A stretch of DNA of 64,000 nt. Origin: Clostridium algidicarnis DSM 15099 (lineage in GTDB: Bacteria; Bacillota; Clostridia; Clostridiales; Clostridiaceae). The notes under the pieces were generated by a model that did not search any database, was not told the DNA's origin, and was given only the letters and a program-made list of their open reading frames with translations. Made by a program: the position numbers and the translations under genes. The stretch is from positions 124,001-188,000 of the forward strand of contig NZ_PTIS01000003.1 of the NCBI RefSeq assembly GCF_002934235.1. Direction: 5' to 3'. This document shows, piece by piece, positions 9,121 to 18,798 of the stretch (the stretch's first letter is position 1; each line of letters starts with the position of its first letter).

Positions 9121-11175
9121 ATGAAAAAGATTAAAACCATAAGGATGAAAATAATAGTAACAATTTTACCTATAATTTTAGTGGCTATGTTTGTCATGAA
9201 TTACATAAGTTATGAAAAGTAGAAAAACATTATAAGTGAAAAAGTAGAAGTAAGCATGAAAAATCAACTTGAAGGAAATAAAAATTTGATTGAAAAAAGC
9301 TTAGTAGAAAATGGACAAATTGCTGAATCATTATCAAAAGTAGCTCAATTAGCAATGGATTCCTTGTCAAAGGAACAGTATGGTGAAATGTTAAGAGAGA
9401 CGATACTTACTAATAAAGAAACTTATGGAGCAGGAATTTGGTTTGAACCTTATAGGTATGAAGAAAAATCAAAGTATTTTGGACCTTATGCTCATAAAGT
9501 GGGTGATAAAACTCTTTTTATAGATGATTATAGCAATGAAGAATATGATTACCACAATCTAGAATGGTATCAAAATGGGATAAAGGAAAAGGGGGGCATT
9601 ACAAAATGGTCTAAGGCTTATTACGATGAGGTATCAAAAACTGCTATGGTAACAGCTACAGCCCCCTTTTATGACTCTAATAAAGAACATTTAGGTGTTG
9701 CTACTGCAGATATTAATTTAACTACGTTACAGGAAAATATAACAGACATAAAAGTAGGAGAAAAAGGGAAAGCATTCTTAGTAGATAAAGAAGGCCAATA
9801 TATAGCTGGTGTGGAAGCAGATAAGATATTAAAAACTAAAATTACTGAAGAGGAAGATTCATCCTTAAAATCTTTAGGGGCAACTATATTATCATCAAAA
9901 ACAGGAGTTTCTGATTATAAATTAGAAGGGGAAAAAATAATAGCATATTATGAAGAGGTTCCAGAAACAAATTGGATATTAGTATTAACTATACCAGAAT
10001 CAGAGTTACTAGCAAGCTCTAAGAAACTTTTTAATTTACTTAGTATAATAATAGTCATATCATCTATATTAATTACATTAACTATTCTTTTTGTAGCTAC
10101 TAATATTACAAAGGGATTGAAGGATGTGAACAATCTTGCCATAGCAATATCAGAAAATGATCTAACTAAAACTATTAAGTTAAGTGGTGATGATGAGATT
10201 GGGCAGATGACTATGCATCTTAATAATATGGCAGTGAACTTGAAAGAAGTGGTATTTAACATAAGGAAGAATATAGAACAATTAGCTGTAGCATCAGAAG
10301 AGCTTTCAGCAAGTTCTGAACAAACAGAATCAGCTACAGATCAAATTGCAATGTCTATTCAAGATATAGCTTCTAATTCTGAAAAGCAAGAAGAACTTAT
10401 GAAAGATAGTAGTAAAATGGTCGGAGAAATATCTGAGGGAATAGAGCATATAAGTTCAAATGTTCAAAATATGGCAGAAGAATCACTTAGCACATATAAG
10501 AAGGCTAAAGATGGAAATGACGTTGTATATAAAGCTATAGATCAAATGCGTAATATAAATAATAAAGTAGGACTTTTATCCGGAAATATAAATACATTAG
10601 GTAAGAAGTCTTCTGAAATTGGTAATATAGTATTGGTAATAAGTGAAATAGCAGAAAGAACAAACTTATTAGCATTAAATGCCGCAATAGAAGCTGCAAG
10701 AGCTGGTGAACAAGGTAGGGGATTTGCAGTAGTAGCTGAAGAAGTAAGAAAGCTTGCAGAACAGTCCGCTAGCTCAACAAGTCAGATAACAAGTCTTATT
10801 AATGAAATACAAGGAAGTATCTTAGAAGCTACTAAGGCTATGGATGAAAGTAGCAAGGCTGTAGATAATGGAATTTCTACAGTGGAGAATGCAGGACAGT
10901 CCTTTAGTGAAATCTTAGTTTCAGTAGATAGTATTTCATCAAGAATGCAAGATGCCTCTGCAGTTATTGAAGAGATTTCAGCAGGATCACAAAATACTGT
11001 TGAATCCATAGAAAACATGGCAAGAATGTTTGAAGAAACATCTGGTAGCACTCAAAATGTAGCTGCATCAGCAGAAGAACAAACTGCATTAATGAAAGAA
11101 ATTGCTTCAGCAGCTCAAAAGTTAGCACAGATGTCACTATATCTTGAAGAAATAATGAGCAAATTTCAAGTATAA
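9121..11175 (+). pseudogene. Methyl-accepting chemotaxis protein with dCache domain, interrupted by an in-frame TAG at codon 34
   Basis: The ATG at 9121 follows GGGAGTGA and starts a normal receptor N-terminus with a membrane segment (residues about 12-30). Codon 34 at 9220-9222 is TAG. The same frame then stays open to 11175, giving 684 codons in all. Beyond the stop are an extracellular dCache-like sensor, a second membrane segment near 10028-10105, a HAMP domain and a full signalling tip containing [13 protein letters not shown]. The next in-frame ATG at 9256 lacks a clear SD and would give a receptor without its first membrane helix. TAG is an ordinary stop elsewhere in the window, so a nonsense mutation (for example AAG or CAG to TAG) or a sequencing error is likeliest. 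Suppression is possible. Confidence 0.85.
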
Positions 11176-11303
11176 TATAGTATAATAATTTATTATAGAA
11201 GTCTTTTATAGAATAGAGAATATTAGAAATAGGTTAATGGAGTAAATTATTCTAATTAAGTATTATATAGAATAATTAAAATTAAATAAGGTTAATAAAA
11301 CTT

Positions 11304-11364
11304 AAGGGATTAAATTAGATATGTCTAGTTTAATCCCTTTGACCTATAAGAAGATACTATAGGT
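11304..11364. repeat. Two adjacent inverted repeats upstream of the sugar ABC operon
   Basis: AAGGGATTAAA-TTAGA (from 11304) is inverted in TCTAG-TTTAATCCCTTT (to about 11341). Directly after it, ACCTATA at 11342-11348 is inverted in TATAGGT at 11358-11364. The first hairpin could terminate transcription from the receptor gene, but its T-run is only three bases long. The second may be an operator. The rest of the 281-base gap shows nothing I recognise. Confidence 0.45.
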
Positions 11365-11456
11365 TATCAATATACTATTTGTATTAGCTATTAGAAATAT
11401 CTTACATTAGATGATATTATAAAGAATGGTATTAATAAAGAATATAAGGTGATTAA

Positions 11457-12476
11457 ATGAAAGTAAATATTGAAAATCTTAGAAAGCAATATGAAAAAAT
11501 TATGGCTGTAGATGATTTAAATGTAACCATTAAAGATGGAGAGTTAGTTTCTATATTAGGTCCTAGTGGATGTGGGAAAAGTACTTTACTTTATATGTTA
11601 GCAGGAATAGTGGAACCTACGGGAGGAAATATATATTTTGATGAAAAATTAATTAATAACATTCCTATAGAAAAAAGAAACATAGGATTAGTATTTCAAA
11701 ATTATTCGTTATATCCACATATGACAGTACTTGAAAATCTCATGTTTCCACTAAAAATGAATAAGGTTAGTAAAAATAAAGCGATAGAGGCAGCAAAAGC
11801 TATAAGTAATTTACTTAAAATTGAAGAATTGCTCAAAAGAAAACCTAAGGAACTCTCAGGAGGACAGCAACAAAGGGTAGCTATAGGAAGGGCTTTGATA
11901 AAAAAACCAGGACTTCTTCTTATGGACGAGCCTTTTTCTAATTTGGATGCAGCGCTAAGGATAGAAATGAGAGAAGAGGTGAAAAATCTTCAAAAAGACT
12001 TTAATATAACCACATTATTTGTAACACACGATCAAGAAGAAGCCTTATCAATATCAAATAAAATATTGTTAATGAACAAGGGAAAAGTAGTACAGTTTTC
12101 CACTGGAGAAGAGCTTTATCATAGTCCAAGCTCTATTTATGTAGCTACCTTTATAGGAAATCCTAAGATAAATCTAATAAAAAAAGAAGATTTTATTAAA
12201 AGTATTGGTAATTTAGAAAAGATTCTGGATGAAAGAATAAAGACCTTTGGAATAAGAGCAGAAGATATAATAATTTATCCAAAGGAAGAAAGATATAGTG
12301 AATTAACTATTGCACATATAAAAAACATAATATCTTTAGGAAGAGATACTCATATTACGCTAATATGTAAAGGTATAGAGTTAAAGTCTATAATAACAGG
12401 AGAATGTAATTATAAAATAGGACAAGATGTTTTTATAAAGTTTAAAAAGATACATAAGTTTAGGGATTCAGTATGA
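11457..12476 (+). CDS. Carbohydrate ABC transporter ATP-binding protein (MsmX/UgpC/MalK type)
   Basis: The product has 339 residues. Walker A is G-P-S-G-C-G-K-S-T at 35-43, the signature L-S-G-G-Q-Q-Q-R near 134, and Walker B (L-L-M-D-E-P) near 156. The switch histidine lies in F-V-T-H-D-Q-E-E-A. A C-terminal extension of about 100 residues has the form of the MalK-type regulatory/TOBE domain. It powers the two permeases encoded next; the stop overlaps the next start by four bases (ATGA). The gene order (ATPase, two permeases, binding protein) resembles ugp and msm operons. The sugar or polyol substrate cannot be read from the sequence. Confidence 0.92.
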   Translation: MKVNIENLRKQYEKIMAVDDLNVTIKDGELVSILGPSGCGKSTLLYMLAGIVEPTGGNIYFDEKLINNIPIEKRNIGLVFQNYSLYPHMTVLENLMFPLKMNKVSKNKAIEAAKAISNLLKIEELLKRKPKELSGGQQQRVAIGRALIKKPGLLLMDEPFSNLDAALRIEMREEVKNLQKDFNITTLFVTHDQEEALSISNKILLMNKGKVVQFSTGEELYHSPSSIYVATFIGNPKINLIKKEDFIKSIGNLEKILDERIKTFGIRAEDIIIYPKEERYSELTIAHIKNIISLGRDTHITLICKGIELKSIITGECNYKIGQDVFIKFKKIHKFRDSV

Positions 12477-13342
12477 AAAAGTCAAAAGGATTTCTATATA
12501 TATTACCAAGTTTATTGATATTAATTGTTTTTCAAATATATCCTGTTATCAAGGTATTGATTATGAGTTTTTACACAAAGTTTGATTATATAAAAGACAT
12601 AGTTTATGAAAGAGGTTTTGATAATTATATATACGTTCTTACAGATGGAGATTTTTATATTGCCTTAAGAAATACTTTTACCTATGTAGCTATTACTGTA
12701 CCTTTATCAATAGGTTTAGCTATATTTATCGCTACACTATTAAATCAAAATTTAAAGCTAAAAAACTTTTTTAGAAGTGCTTATTTTTTACCATTTGTAA
12801 CCAGTACCGTGGCAATTTCAGTAGGATGGAGATGGATATTTAACAGTGATCAAGGTCTTGTAAATTTGGTATTGAATACATTAGGTTTTGCATCAAAACA
12901 ATTTTTAAAAAGTCCTGAATATACTATGCCACTTCTTATACTATTAAATATTTGGAAAAGTCTTGGGTACAATGTAGTTATAATATTAGCAGGACTCCAA
13001 AATATAGATGATAGGTACTATTATGCAGCTAAGGTGGATGGTGCAAGTAAGTGGAATATATTTAGAGAGATAACACTACCTCTTTTATCCCCAATTATAC
13101 TTTTTCTCTCTATAACTTCTATTATAAGAGGATTTAAATTATTTGATGAAATTTTTGTGCTGTATGACAAATCACCAGGACCATTAAAAAGTGGTATGAC
13201 CATAGTATATTATATTTTTAATAAGTTTTATATGAACTGGCAGTTTGCAGTAGCTTCATCAGCGGCCTTCATACTTTTTATAATAATACTTATATTTACT
13301 TTAGTTCAATTTAAAATTGCAAAAAAGAAAGTTCATTATTAG
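12473..13342 (+). CDS. Carbohydrate ABC transporter permease, MalF/UgpA type
   Basis: The product has 289 residues with six predicted membrane segments. The E-A-A-like coupling loop reads Y-Y-A-A-K-V-D-G-A-S-K-W-N-I-F-R-E-I-T-L-P-L and contacts the ATPase. It overlaps the ATPase gene by four bases and lies 9 bases before its partner permease. The N-terminal membrane segment and the short periplasmic-type loop (residues about 35-65) fit the MalF/UgpA half of the heterodimer rather than the MalG/UgpE half. Confidence 0.92.
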   Translation: MKKSKGFLYILPSLLILIVFQIYPVIKVLIMSFYTKFDYIKDIVYERGFDNYIYVLTDGDFYIALRNTFTYVAITVPLSIGLAIFIATLLNQNLKLKNFFRSAYFLPFVTSTVAISVGWRWIFNSDQGLVNLVLNTLGFASKQFLKSPEYTMPLLILLNIWKSLGYNVVIILAGLQNIDDRYYYAAKVDGASKWNIFREITLPLLSPIILFLSITSIIRGFKLFDEIFVLYDKSPGPLKSGMTIVYYIFNKFYMNWQFAVASSAAFILFIIILIFTLVQFKIAKKKVHY

Positions 13343-13351
13343 GGGGGGATT

Positions 13352-14179
13352 ATGTTGAAAAAGGTAACACTAGAAAAGGTTTTGATTTACATAGTCCTTA
13401 TTATAACAGCAGTATTTATACTAACCCCATTTATATGGATTTTATTAACTGCACTTAAATCTCCAGAAGAAGTATTTGCAAATCCACCTGTTATTGTACC
13501 AAGTAAGCTTCAATGGCAAAACTTCATTGAAGTATTTAAATTAAAAAATTTCAGTAGATATTTTTTGAATAGTGTGGTTATTACTATAGCTATTACTGCA
13601 GGAGAACTTATAACAACTATACTTGCAGCCTTTGCTTTTTCCAATTTGGACTTTAAGGGTAAGGATATAATATTTACTTTATTAATTGGAACTATGATGG
13701 TACCAGGAGAAGTGCTTCTTATACCCAACTTTGTAACTTTGAGTAAGATAAAATGGATAAACACTTACAAGGCATTAATTATACCTTGGTGCACAAGTGT
13801 AACTTCAATTTTCTTTCTAAGACAATATTTTTTAAATATACCAAAACAACTTTATTATGCAGCAAAGGTAGATAATTGTAGTGACTTTAAATATTTAATT
13901 AAAATTGTTATACCTATTGCAAGACCAGCTATATTTACTATAGCAATACTTAAAATAATTAATAGTTGGAATTCTTTTATGTGGCCTTTAATTATGACTA
14001 ATTCAGAGAAGATGAGGACCTTACCAATTATCTTAGCAAAGTTTTCTTCGGAAGTAGGGATGGATTACCATATGTTAATGGCAGCTTCAACTATAATTAT
14101 AACACCAATGATTATAATATTTATATTTTTATCAAAGTACATAATTAATGGAGTTAGTAAGGGTGGAATTAAAGGATAA
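13352..14179 (+). CDS. Carbohydrate ABC transporter permease, MalG/UgpE type
   Basis: The product has 275 residues and six predicted membrane segments. Its N-terminal F-I-W-I-L-L-T-A-L-K-S-P-E-E-V motif is characteristic of MalG/UgpE-like permeases. The coupling loop reads Y-Y-A-A-K-V-D-N-C-S-D-F, a slight departure from the usual V-D-G-A. The start ATG 13352 follows a run of seven G that acts as SD. It forms the membrane channel together with the preceding permease. Confidence 0.92.
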   Translation: MLKKVTLEKVLIYIVLIITAVFILTPFIWILLTALKSPEEVFANPPVIVPSKLQWQNFIEVFKLKNFSRYFLNSVVITIAITAGELITTILAAFAFSNLDFKGKDIIFTLLIGTMMVPGEVLLIPNFVTLSKIKWINTYKALIIPWCTSVTSIFFLRQYFLNIPKQLYYAAKVDNCSDFKYLIKIVIPIARPAIFTIAILKIINSWNSFMWPLIMTNSEKMRTLPIILAKFSSEVGMDYHMLMAASTIIITPMIIIFIFLSKYIINGVSKGGIKG

Positions 14180-14303
14180 AAACTATATTTAATGTTAGTT
14201 TTTAAATTTTAACTGTGATTTTAAAATATACCTAAAACCAAAAGTGTGTTTATTTGATTTAAATATTAATATAATATTAAAATTTAAGAGGGGGTTTTAC
14301 ATA

Positions 14304-15632
14304 ATGAAAAAAAGAAGTATATCAATTATATTAGCAGGAGTAATGTCTTTATCAATGATAGGTTGCTCAACAAAATCAGAAACTAAAGAAGATAAAAAGG
14401 TAGCTAGTATAGAGACGGAAATTAAAGAAAATGTTGAAATAGACTTTTGGCATTCTATGAAAGGTGAAAATGAGGAGGCTTTAACAAAAATAACTAAAGA
14501 TTTTGAAGAAAAGAACCCTAAAATTAAAGTTAACCTTGTAAATCAAGGAGGGTATAGAGAATTATTTGAAAAGTTAATGGGAGGTGCAAAAAGCAATACA
14601 CTTCCTACTATGACTCAAATATATAATAATAGACTTACGTGGTACATAGATAAAGATTTAGTTGAAGATTTAAATACTTATATATCAAATGATAAAGTAG
14701 GAATGAAAAAAGAAGAAGTAGAAGATATGCCTAAAATATTTTATGAAGATGGAACATTTGGTGATAAACAGTATACATTACCTTTTAATAAAAGCCAAAT
14801 GGTGCTTTATTATAATGAGGACATGTTAAAAGAAAAGAATGTTTCTGTACCTAAAACTTGGGATGAATTTAAAGATGCAGCAAAAAAACTTACTGTAGAC
14901 TCCAATAATGATGGGAATCCAGAAGTTTATGGAGTAGCATTTGAAAATAATATTTCAACAGATATAGGAATTTGGGTAAGACAATGTGGCGGAGAAATAA
15001 TTAGCGAAAAAGATGATAAAATTAACTTTAACACTAAAGAAACAAAAGAAGCTGTAGAATTTATAGGAGGAATGATGAAAGATAAAGTTGCTACACTAGC
15101 AGGTGAAGACAAAAACTCTAATAATACTTTTATTAAAGGAAAGGCAGCAATGTGTGTAGCTTCAACTTCGGCGATTCCTTATATTCAAAAAGGGTTTAAA
15201 GGAAAATGGTTTTCGGCACCACTACCAGTAAATAAAGAAGATGCTCAACTTTATTATGGGACGAATGTAGCAATGTTTAATACAGCAACTAAAGAACAAA
15301 AACTTGCTGGATGGCTTTACCTAAAGCATTTAATTAATACTGAAAATACTGCATATTTCTCCATGAAAACTGGGTATATGCCAGTTAGAACATCAGCTAT
15401 AAAAAGTGAAGAATATCAAAAGTTCTTAAAAGAGAATCCAGTAAAAGCAGTTCCAATGCAAACTTTGGATAAAGGGTGGACAGGAAGTAGATCTATTGGT
15501 TCCATACCAGCTTTAGATGTATTAGGAGAAGAACTAGAGCAAGTATTTAATGAAAAGAAAACTATAGATGAAGCGCTTAAAGATGCTCAAGAAAAAGGCG
15601 AAAAAGCTATGAATGAAGCTAGAAGTAACTAA
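14304..15632 (+). CDS. Carbohydrate ABC transporter substrate-binding lipoprotein (SBP family 1)
   Basis: The product has 442 residues from ATG 14304, which follows AGAGGGGG at a normal distance. An in-frame start at 14244 would add 20 residues ahead of an intact signal peptide and is rejected. The signal is M-K-K-R-S, a hydrophobic stretch, then the lipobox S-M-I-G-C, so the mature protein is lipid-anchored on the outer face. The body shows family features: I-D-F-W-H-S-M-K-G near the mature N-terminus, and P-K-T-W-D-E-F-K-D-A-A-K-K-L. An EF-hand-like D-S-N-N-D-G-N-P-E is probably a calcium site. It delivers the ligand to the permeases encoded just upstream. The 124-base gap before it suggests separate translation or an extra promoter. 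Confidence 0.92.
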   Translation: MKKRSISIILAGVMSLSMIGCSTKSETKEDKKVASIETEIKENVEIDFWHSMKGENEEALTKITKDFEEKNPKIKVNLVNQGGYRELFEKLMGGAKSNTLPTMTQIYNNRLTWYIDKDLVEDLNTYISNDKVGMKKEEVEDMPKIFYEDGTFGDKQYTLPFNKSQMVLYYNEDMLKEKNVSVPKTWDEFKDAAKKLTVDSNNDGNPEVYGVAFENNISTDIGIWVRQCGGEIISEKDDKINFNTKETKEAVEFIGGMMKDKVATLAGEDKNSNNTFIKGKAAMCVASTSAIPYIQKGFKGKWFSAPLPVNKEDAQLYYGTNVAMFNTATKEQKLAGWLYLKHLINTENTAYFSMKTGYMPVRTSAIKSEEYQKFLKENPVKAVPMQTLDKGWTGSRSIGSIPALDVLGEELEQVFNEKKTIDEALKDAQEKGEKAMNEARSN

Positions 15633-15634
15633 AT

Positions 15635-15671
15635 GATAATAGTAGGTAAATTTTATTTGCCTACTATTATC
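15635..15671 (+). terminator. Strong hairpin after the sugar-binding gene
   Basis: The 16-base arm beginning GATAATAGTAGG (15635-15650) pairs with the arm ending CCTACTATTATC (15656-15671), with one mismatch. Only a weak T-run follows, so it may shield the operon mRNA from 3' decay instead of ending all transcription. The TudS-like gene starts 24 bases later. Confidence 0.6.
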
Positions 15672-15694
15672 TTATAAGCGGAGGGAGTAATGTT

Positions 15695-16240
15695 ATGGAA
15701 AGAAGTAGAAAGATATGCATAGTTCCTCATTGTTTTTTAAACGCAAATTCAAAGGTAGAGGGACCTTGCAGATATAAAGCTATATTAAAGCCTTTAGTTT
15801 ATGCCCTGATTGAAAGAAATTATGGGATTATACAACTTCCTTGTCCTGAACTTACATTTTACGGAATGAGAAGATGGGGACATGTGAGAAACCAATTTGA
15901 TAATCCATATTTTAGAAAACATTGTAGAGAAATATTAGAACCAATAATTTTGCAAATAAAAGAGTATGAAGCAAATGATTATGAAATAAAGCATATAATA
16001 GGAGTAAACGGAAGCCCAAGTTGTGGAATAGATGTAAGCTGTGGGTCTAATAGCTGGAAAGGCGAAATATCGCAGATAGAAAATCTAGAGGATTTAAAAA
16101 AAGATATAACCTATGATAATAAACCAGGAATATACATGCAAGAGTTTATGCAGTTATTAAAAGAAGATGGTATTGAAATTAATTTTATTGGAATTAATGA
16201 AAAAGATATAGATAAATACGATTTTGATAAAATATTATAA
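15695..16240 (+). CDS. TudS-related iron-sulfur protein (putative desulfidase, CD3072-like)
   Basis: The product has 181 residues. Cysteines lie at 8, 13 and 25 in the N-terminal K-I-C-I-V-P-H-C-F segment, then at 50 (L-P-C-P-E-L), 110 (N-G-S-P-S-C-G-I-D) and 116. The N-terminal Cys, the P-C-P-E Cys and the S-P-S-C-G Cys match the three-cysteine pattern that holds the [4Fe-4S] cluster in TudS (DUF523) thiouracil desulfidases. The family assignment is from memory of this pattern. The true substrate is unknown. A good SD (GGAGGGAG) precedes the ATG, and a terminator follows. Its place behind a sugar transporter may be chance. Confidence 0.7.
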   Translation: MERSRKICIVPHCFLNANSKVEGPCRYKAILKPLVYALIERNYGIIQLPCPELTFYGMRRWGHVRNQFDNPYFRKHCREILEPIILQIKEYEANDYEIKHIIGVNGSPSCGIDVSCGSNSWKGEISQIENLEDLKKDITYDNKPGIYMQEFMQLLKEDGIEINFIGINEKDIDKYDFDKIL

Positions 16241-16247
16241 AGGTTAG

Positions 16248-16277
16248 GGATGCACTAATGTGGTGCATCTTTTTTTG
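16248..16277 (+). terminator. Intrinsic terminator after the TudS-like gene
   Basis: GATGCAC at 16249-16255 pairs with GTGCATC at 16263-16269, followed by seven T. Confidence 0.88.
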
Positions 16278-16368
16278 ATGATGTATTTTTGTTAACTAAA
16301 ATTAACTTTTAAAAGTTTGCATATGGTAAGATATTTTTATAACTAGTAAAAGGGAGGAATAATATATA

Positions 16369-18798
16369 ATGAAGTATAGAGGAAATAAAAAGGTAATATT
16401 GTTTATATGTGCTTTTATATTTTTACTAATATGTGGAGGTAATGGGAAAGCTGTTAGTGCAGAACCTGTAGATGGAGATATAGAAATTACAGTAGAATAT
16501 GGGTTTGATGGAAGGTATAAAATAGGTAATAACATCCCCATTTTTATTGAAGTGAAAAATGGAAATAAGGATATTGAAGGAGAACTACAAATAAAATTCC
16601 CTACTACTCAAAATCAGTATAATATATATAGTCAAGCAATTAATCTTCCAAAAGAATCTAAGAAAAACTTTATTATAGCGATACCTTTTATGGATATTTC
16701 TAATGAAATTGAAGTTCTAATAGAACAAAACAATAAGCCATTAGGGAGTACAAAAGTTAGAATCGAGAACGGAAGACTATTACAAAATCAAAAGCTTGTA
16801 GGTGTACTTTCAGAGGATTTTAGTAGCCTTAGCTATTTTAATAATATTAAAATAGAAGGTAATGATTCAAACAAGGGTGTAAGCAACTCAAATATTATAG
16901 AATTAGATACAGTTGCTGTTAAATTAACTAAAGATAATATTGGAGAAAACTATAAAGCTTTAGATGCTTTAGATATATTAGTAATAGATAATTTTGATAC
17001 ATCAGTACTTTCTAAAAATCAATATGAAGCTATTAAAGAGTGGGTAGAGTCTGGAAAGGTACTTGTTGTAGGTACAGGATCAAATTATTCAAAAACCCTA
17101 TCTTTGTTTAAAGATGGCTTTATAAATGCAGAGATAGTGGGTACAGAAACTAAAAGATTAAACTCTTTAAATGAATATATAGATGATGATTCAACAGGAA
17201 CCTTAAATGGAGAAATTTTAAATATAAATATTAAAGATAGTGAAGTTCTTTTGAAAGAAGGCAATACACCTATAGTGTCTAAGTTAAATAAAAAAGATGG
17301 AGTTATAATACTTTCTGGCATTGATTTAGGTATTGAACCTTTTATAGGTTGGAGTTCAAGGGACGTATTTATATCTAAATTAATATCTTCAAATATGCCA
17401 AATGTATTAAAGGAAGTGGGAAGTGAAGGAAGACAAAATAATTATAATCTAAACAATATATTAAATACTGTACCTAAAGAAAAGCTGCCTAATATAAGAA
17501 ATGTATCTATACTTTTTGTAGTTTATATAATGATTATAGGGCCACTAGGTTATTTTGTATTAAAAAAATTTAACAAGAGAGATTATATATGGGTTACAGT
17601 TCCAGTAATGGCCTTAGCTTTTAGCTTGTTTATATATGTAATAGGATCCACTACAAGAATAAATAAACCCTTCTCTAATTTATTTTCTATTACTATAATG
17701 GAAGATAAAGATGATATAGATACAAAGGTATATAGTTCAATTATAAGTCCTAGCAAAAATAATTTATATGTAGAGGAACCCGAAGGTGTAGATTTAGAAT
17801 TCATAAATGATCCTAATGAATATAATAGAAATACTGGATTAAAGGAAGAAAACAAAAAACTAAACTTGAAGGTAATTTATGATGGGAATAAAACCTATTT
17901 TGAATTTCAAGATATGAAGCCTTTTAAACTTAATTCTTTTAATTTTAATAAAAAAGATGTAGCTTTGAATGAATTAAAGTCAAACTTAAAGTTTAAAGAG
18001 GGTAAACTTCAGGGGGAAATAGTAAACACTTTAGATACGGATTTAGAGAGTTTATATATAATAAGCCCTTTTAGTATTTATGAATTAGGTGATTTAAAAA
18101 AAGGTGATACTCTAGATGTAAAAAATGTAATAAAAGAATATAAAAATATAGATGATTTAACAAGATCTTTTCACATGAATCCTAATGCTACAAATAATGA
18201 TAGAAACAAGATATCACAATTAGAAATACTTTTTGAAAGGATGAATATATATGGGCAAAATGAAAATGATCAAAATACATATATAATTGGATCTTCAAAA
18301 GATATGATAAAAGATAAAATAAAAGTTAACGGTAATGAGCTTGTGACATATCAAAACAATATTATAGCTTTTAAGTCAAATATAAGCTTTATAGAAGATG
18401 GAAGTGTAGAATACCCTTATGGACTTTTAAAACCTTCTTTAGATAATAAGTTAGGTCAGGGTGACTATGATGAAGGGCGAGGTGCAATTTATGGAAATAT
18501 GAGTCTTAATCTAACTTATAAAATCAAGGAAGATATAAATATTGATATTATAAGATTTAAAAATACAGAGTCTTTGGATTATAGCAGTAGTTTCAATGGT
18601 AACTTTTATATATTAAATATAGATGAAGATAAATATGAGAAGATGGATATTAGTGGAGCTGATATTAATATAGAGAATCCATCTAGGTATGTAAAAAACG
18701 GACAAATTAAAGTAAGATTAGAAAACAGTGAAAATAAAAATAGTGATGGTAGACCTTCTTCGGTACCATTAATGAGTATAAAAGGAGGGGTAAAATAA
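16369..18798 (+). CDS. Exported membrane protein of the envelope ABC/MoxR operon, GATase1-like domain
   Basis: The product has 809 residues. A signal peptide (residues 1-31, ending A-V-S-A) is followed by a beta-rich domain and then a Rossmann-like stretch at about 175-280. In that stretch, D-I-L-V-I-D-N-F-D and G-K-V-L-V-V-G-T-G-S resemble the catalytically dead glutamine-amidotransferase-like domains found in such operons. Two membrane segments near 378-398 and 405-427 split it from a second extracytoplasmic part of about 370 residues. The next gene, an ABC ATPase, overlaps by one base. It starts a run of eight genes on one strand, so it probably works with the exporter at the cell surface. 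I do not recognise a named family for the whole protein. Confidence 0.85.
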   Translation: MKYRGNKKVILFICAFIFLLICGGNGKAVSAEPVDGDIEITVEYGFDGRYKIGNNIPIFIEVKNGNKDIEGELQIKFPTTQNQYNIYSQAINLPKESKKNFIIAIPFMDISNEIEVLIEQNNKPLGSTKVRIENGRLLQNQKLVGVLSEDFSSLSYFNNIKIEGNDSNKGVSNSNIIELDTVAVKLTKDNIGENYKALDALDILVIDNFDTSVLSKNQYEAIKEWVESGKVLVVGTGSNYSKTLSLFKDGFINAEIVGTETKRLNSLNEYIDDDSTGTLNGEILNINIKDSEVLLKEGNTPIVSKLNKKDGVIILSGIDLGIEPFIGWSSRDVFISKLISSNMPNVLKEVGSEGRQNNYNLNNILNTVPKEKLPNIRNVSILFVVYIMIIGPLGYFVLKKFNKRDYIWVTVPVMALAFSLFIYVIGSTTRINKPFSNLFSITIMEDKDDIDTKVYSSIISPSKNNLYVEEPEGVDLEFINDPNEYNRNTGLKEENKKLNLKVIYDGNKTYFEFQDMKPFKLNSFNFNKKDVALNELKSNLKFKEGKLQGEIVNTLDTDLESLYIISPFSIYELGDLKKGDTLDVKNVIKEYKNIDDLTRSFHMNPNATNNDRNKISQLEILFERMNIYGQNENDQNTYIIGSSKDMIKDKIKVNGNELVTYQNNIIAFKSNISFIEDGSVEYPYGLLKPSLDNKLGQGDYDEGRGAIYGNMSLNLTYKIKEDINIDIIRFKNTESLDYSSSFNGNFYILNIDEDKYEKMDISGADINIENPSRYVKNGQIKVRLENSENKNSDGRPSSVPLMSIKGGVK

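Noticed and set aside
9220-9222. TAG read as pyrrolysine in the chemotaxis receptor
   Set aside because: TAG ends several intact genes in this window (for example at 6232, 23187 and 52968), no pyrrolysine genes are seen, and receptors are not known to use it.
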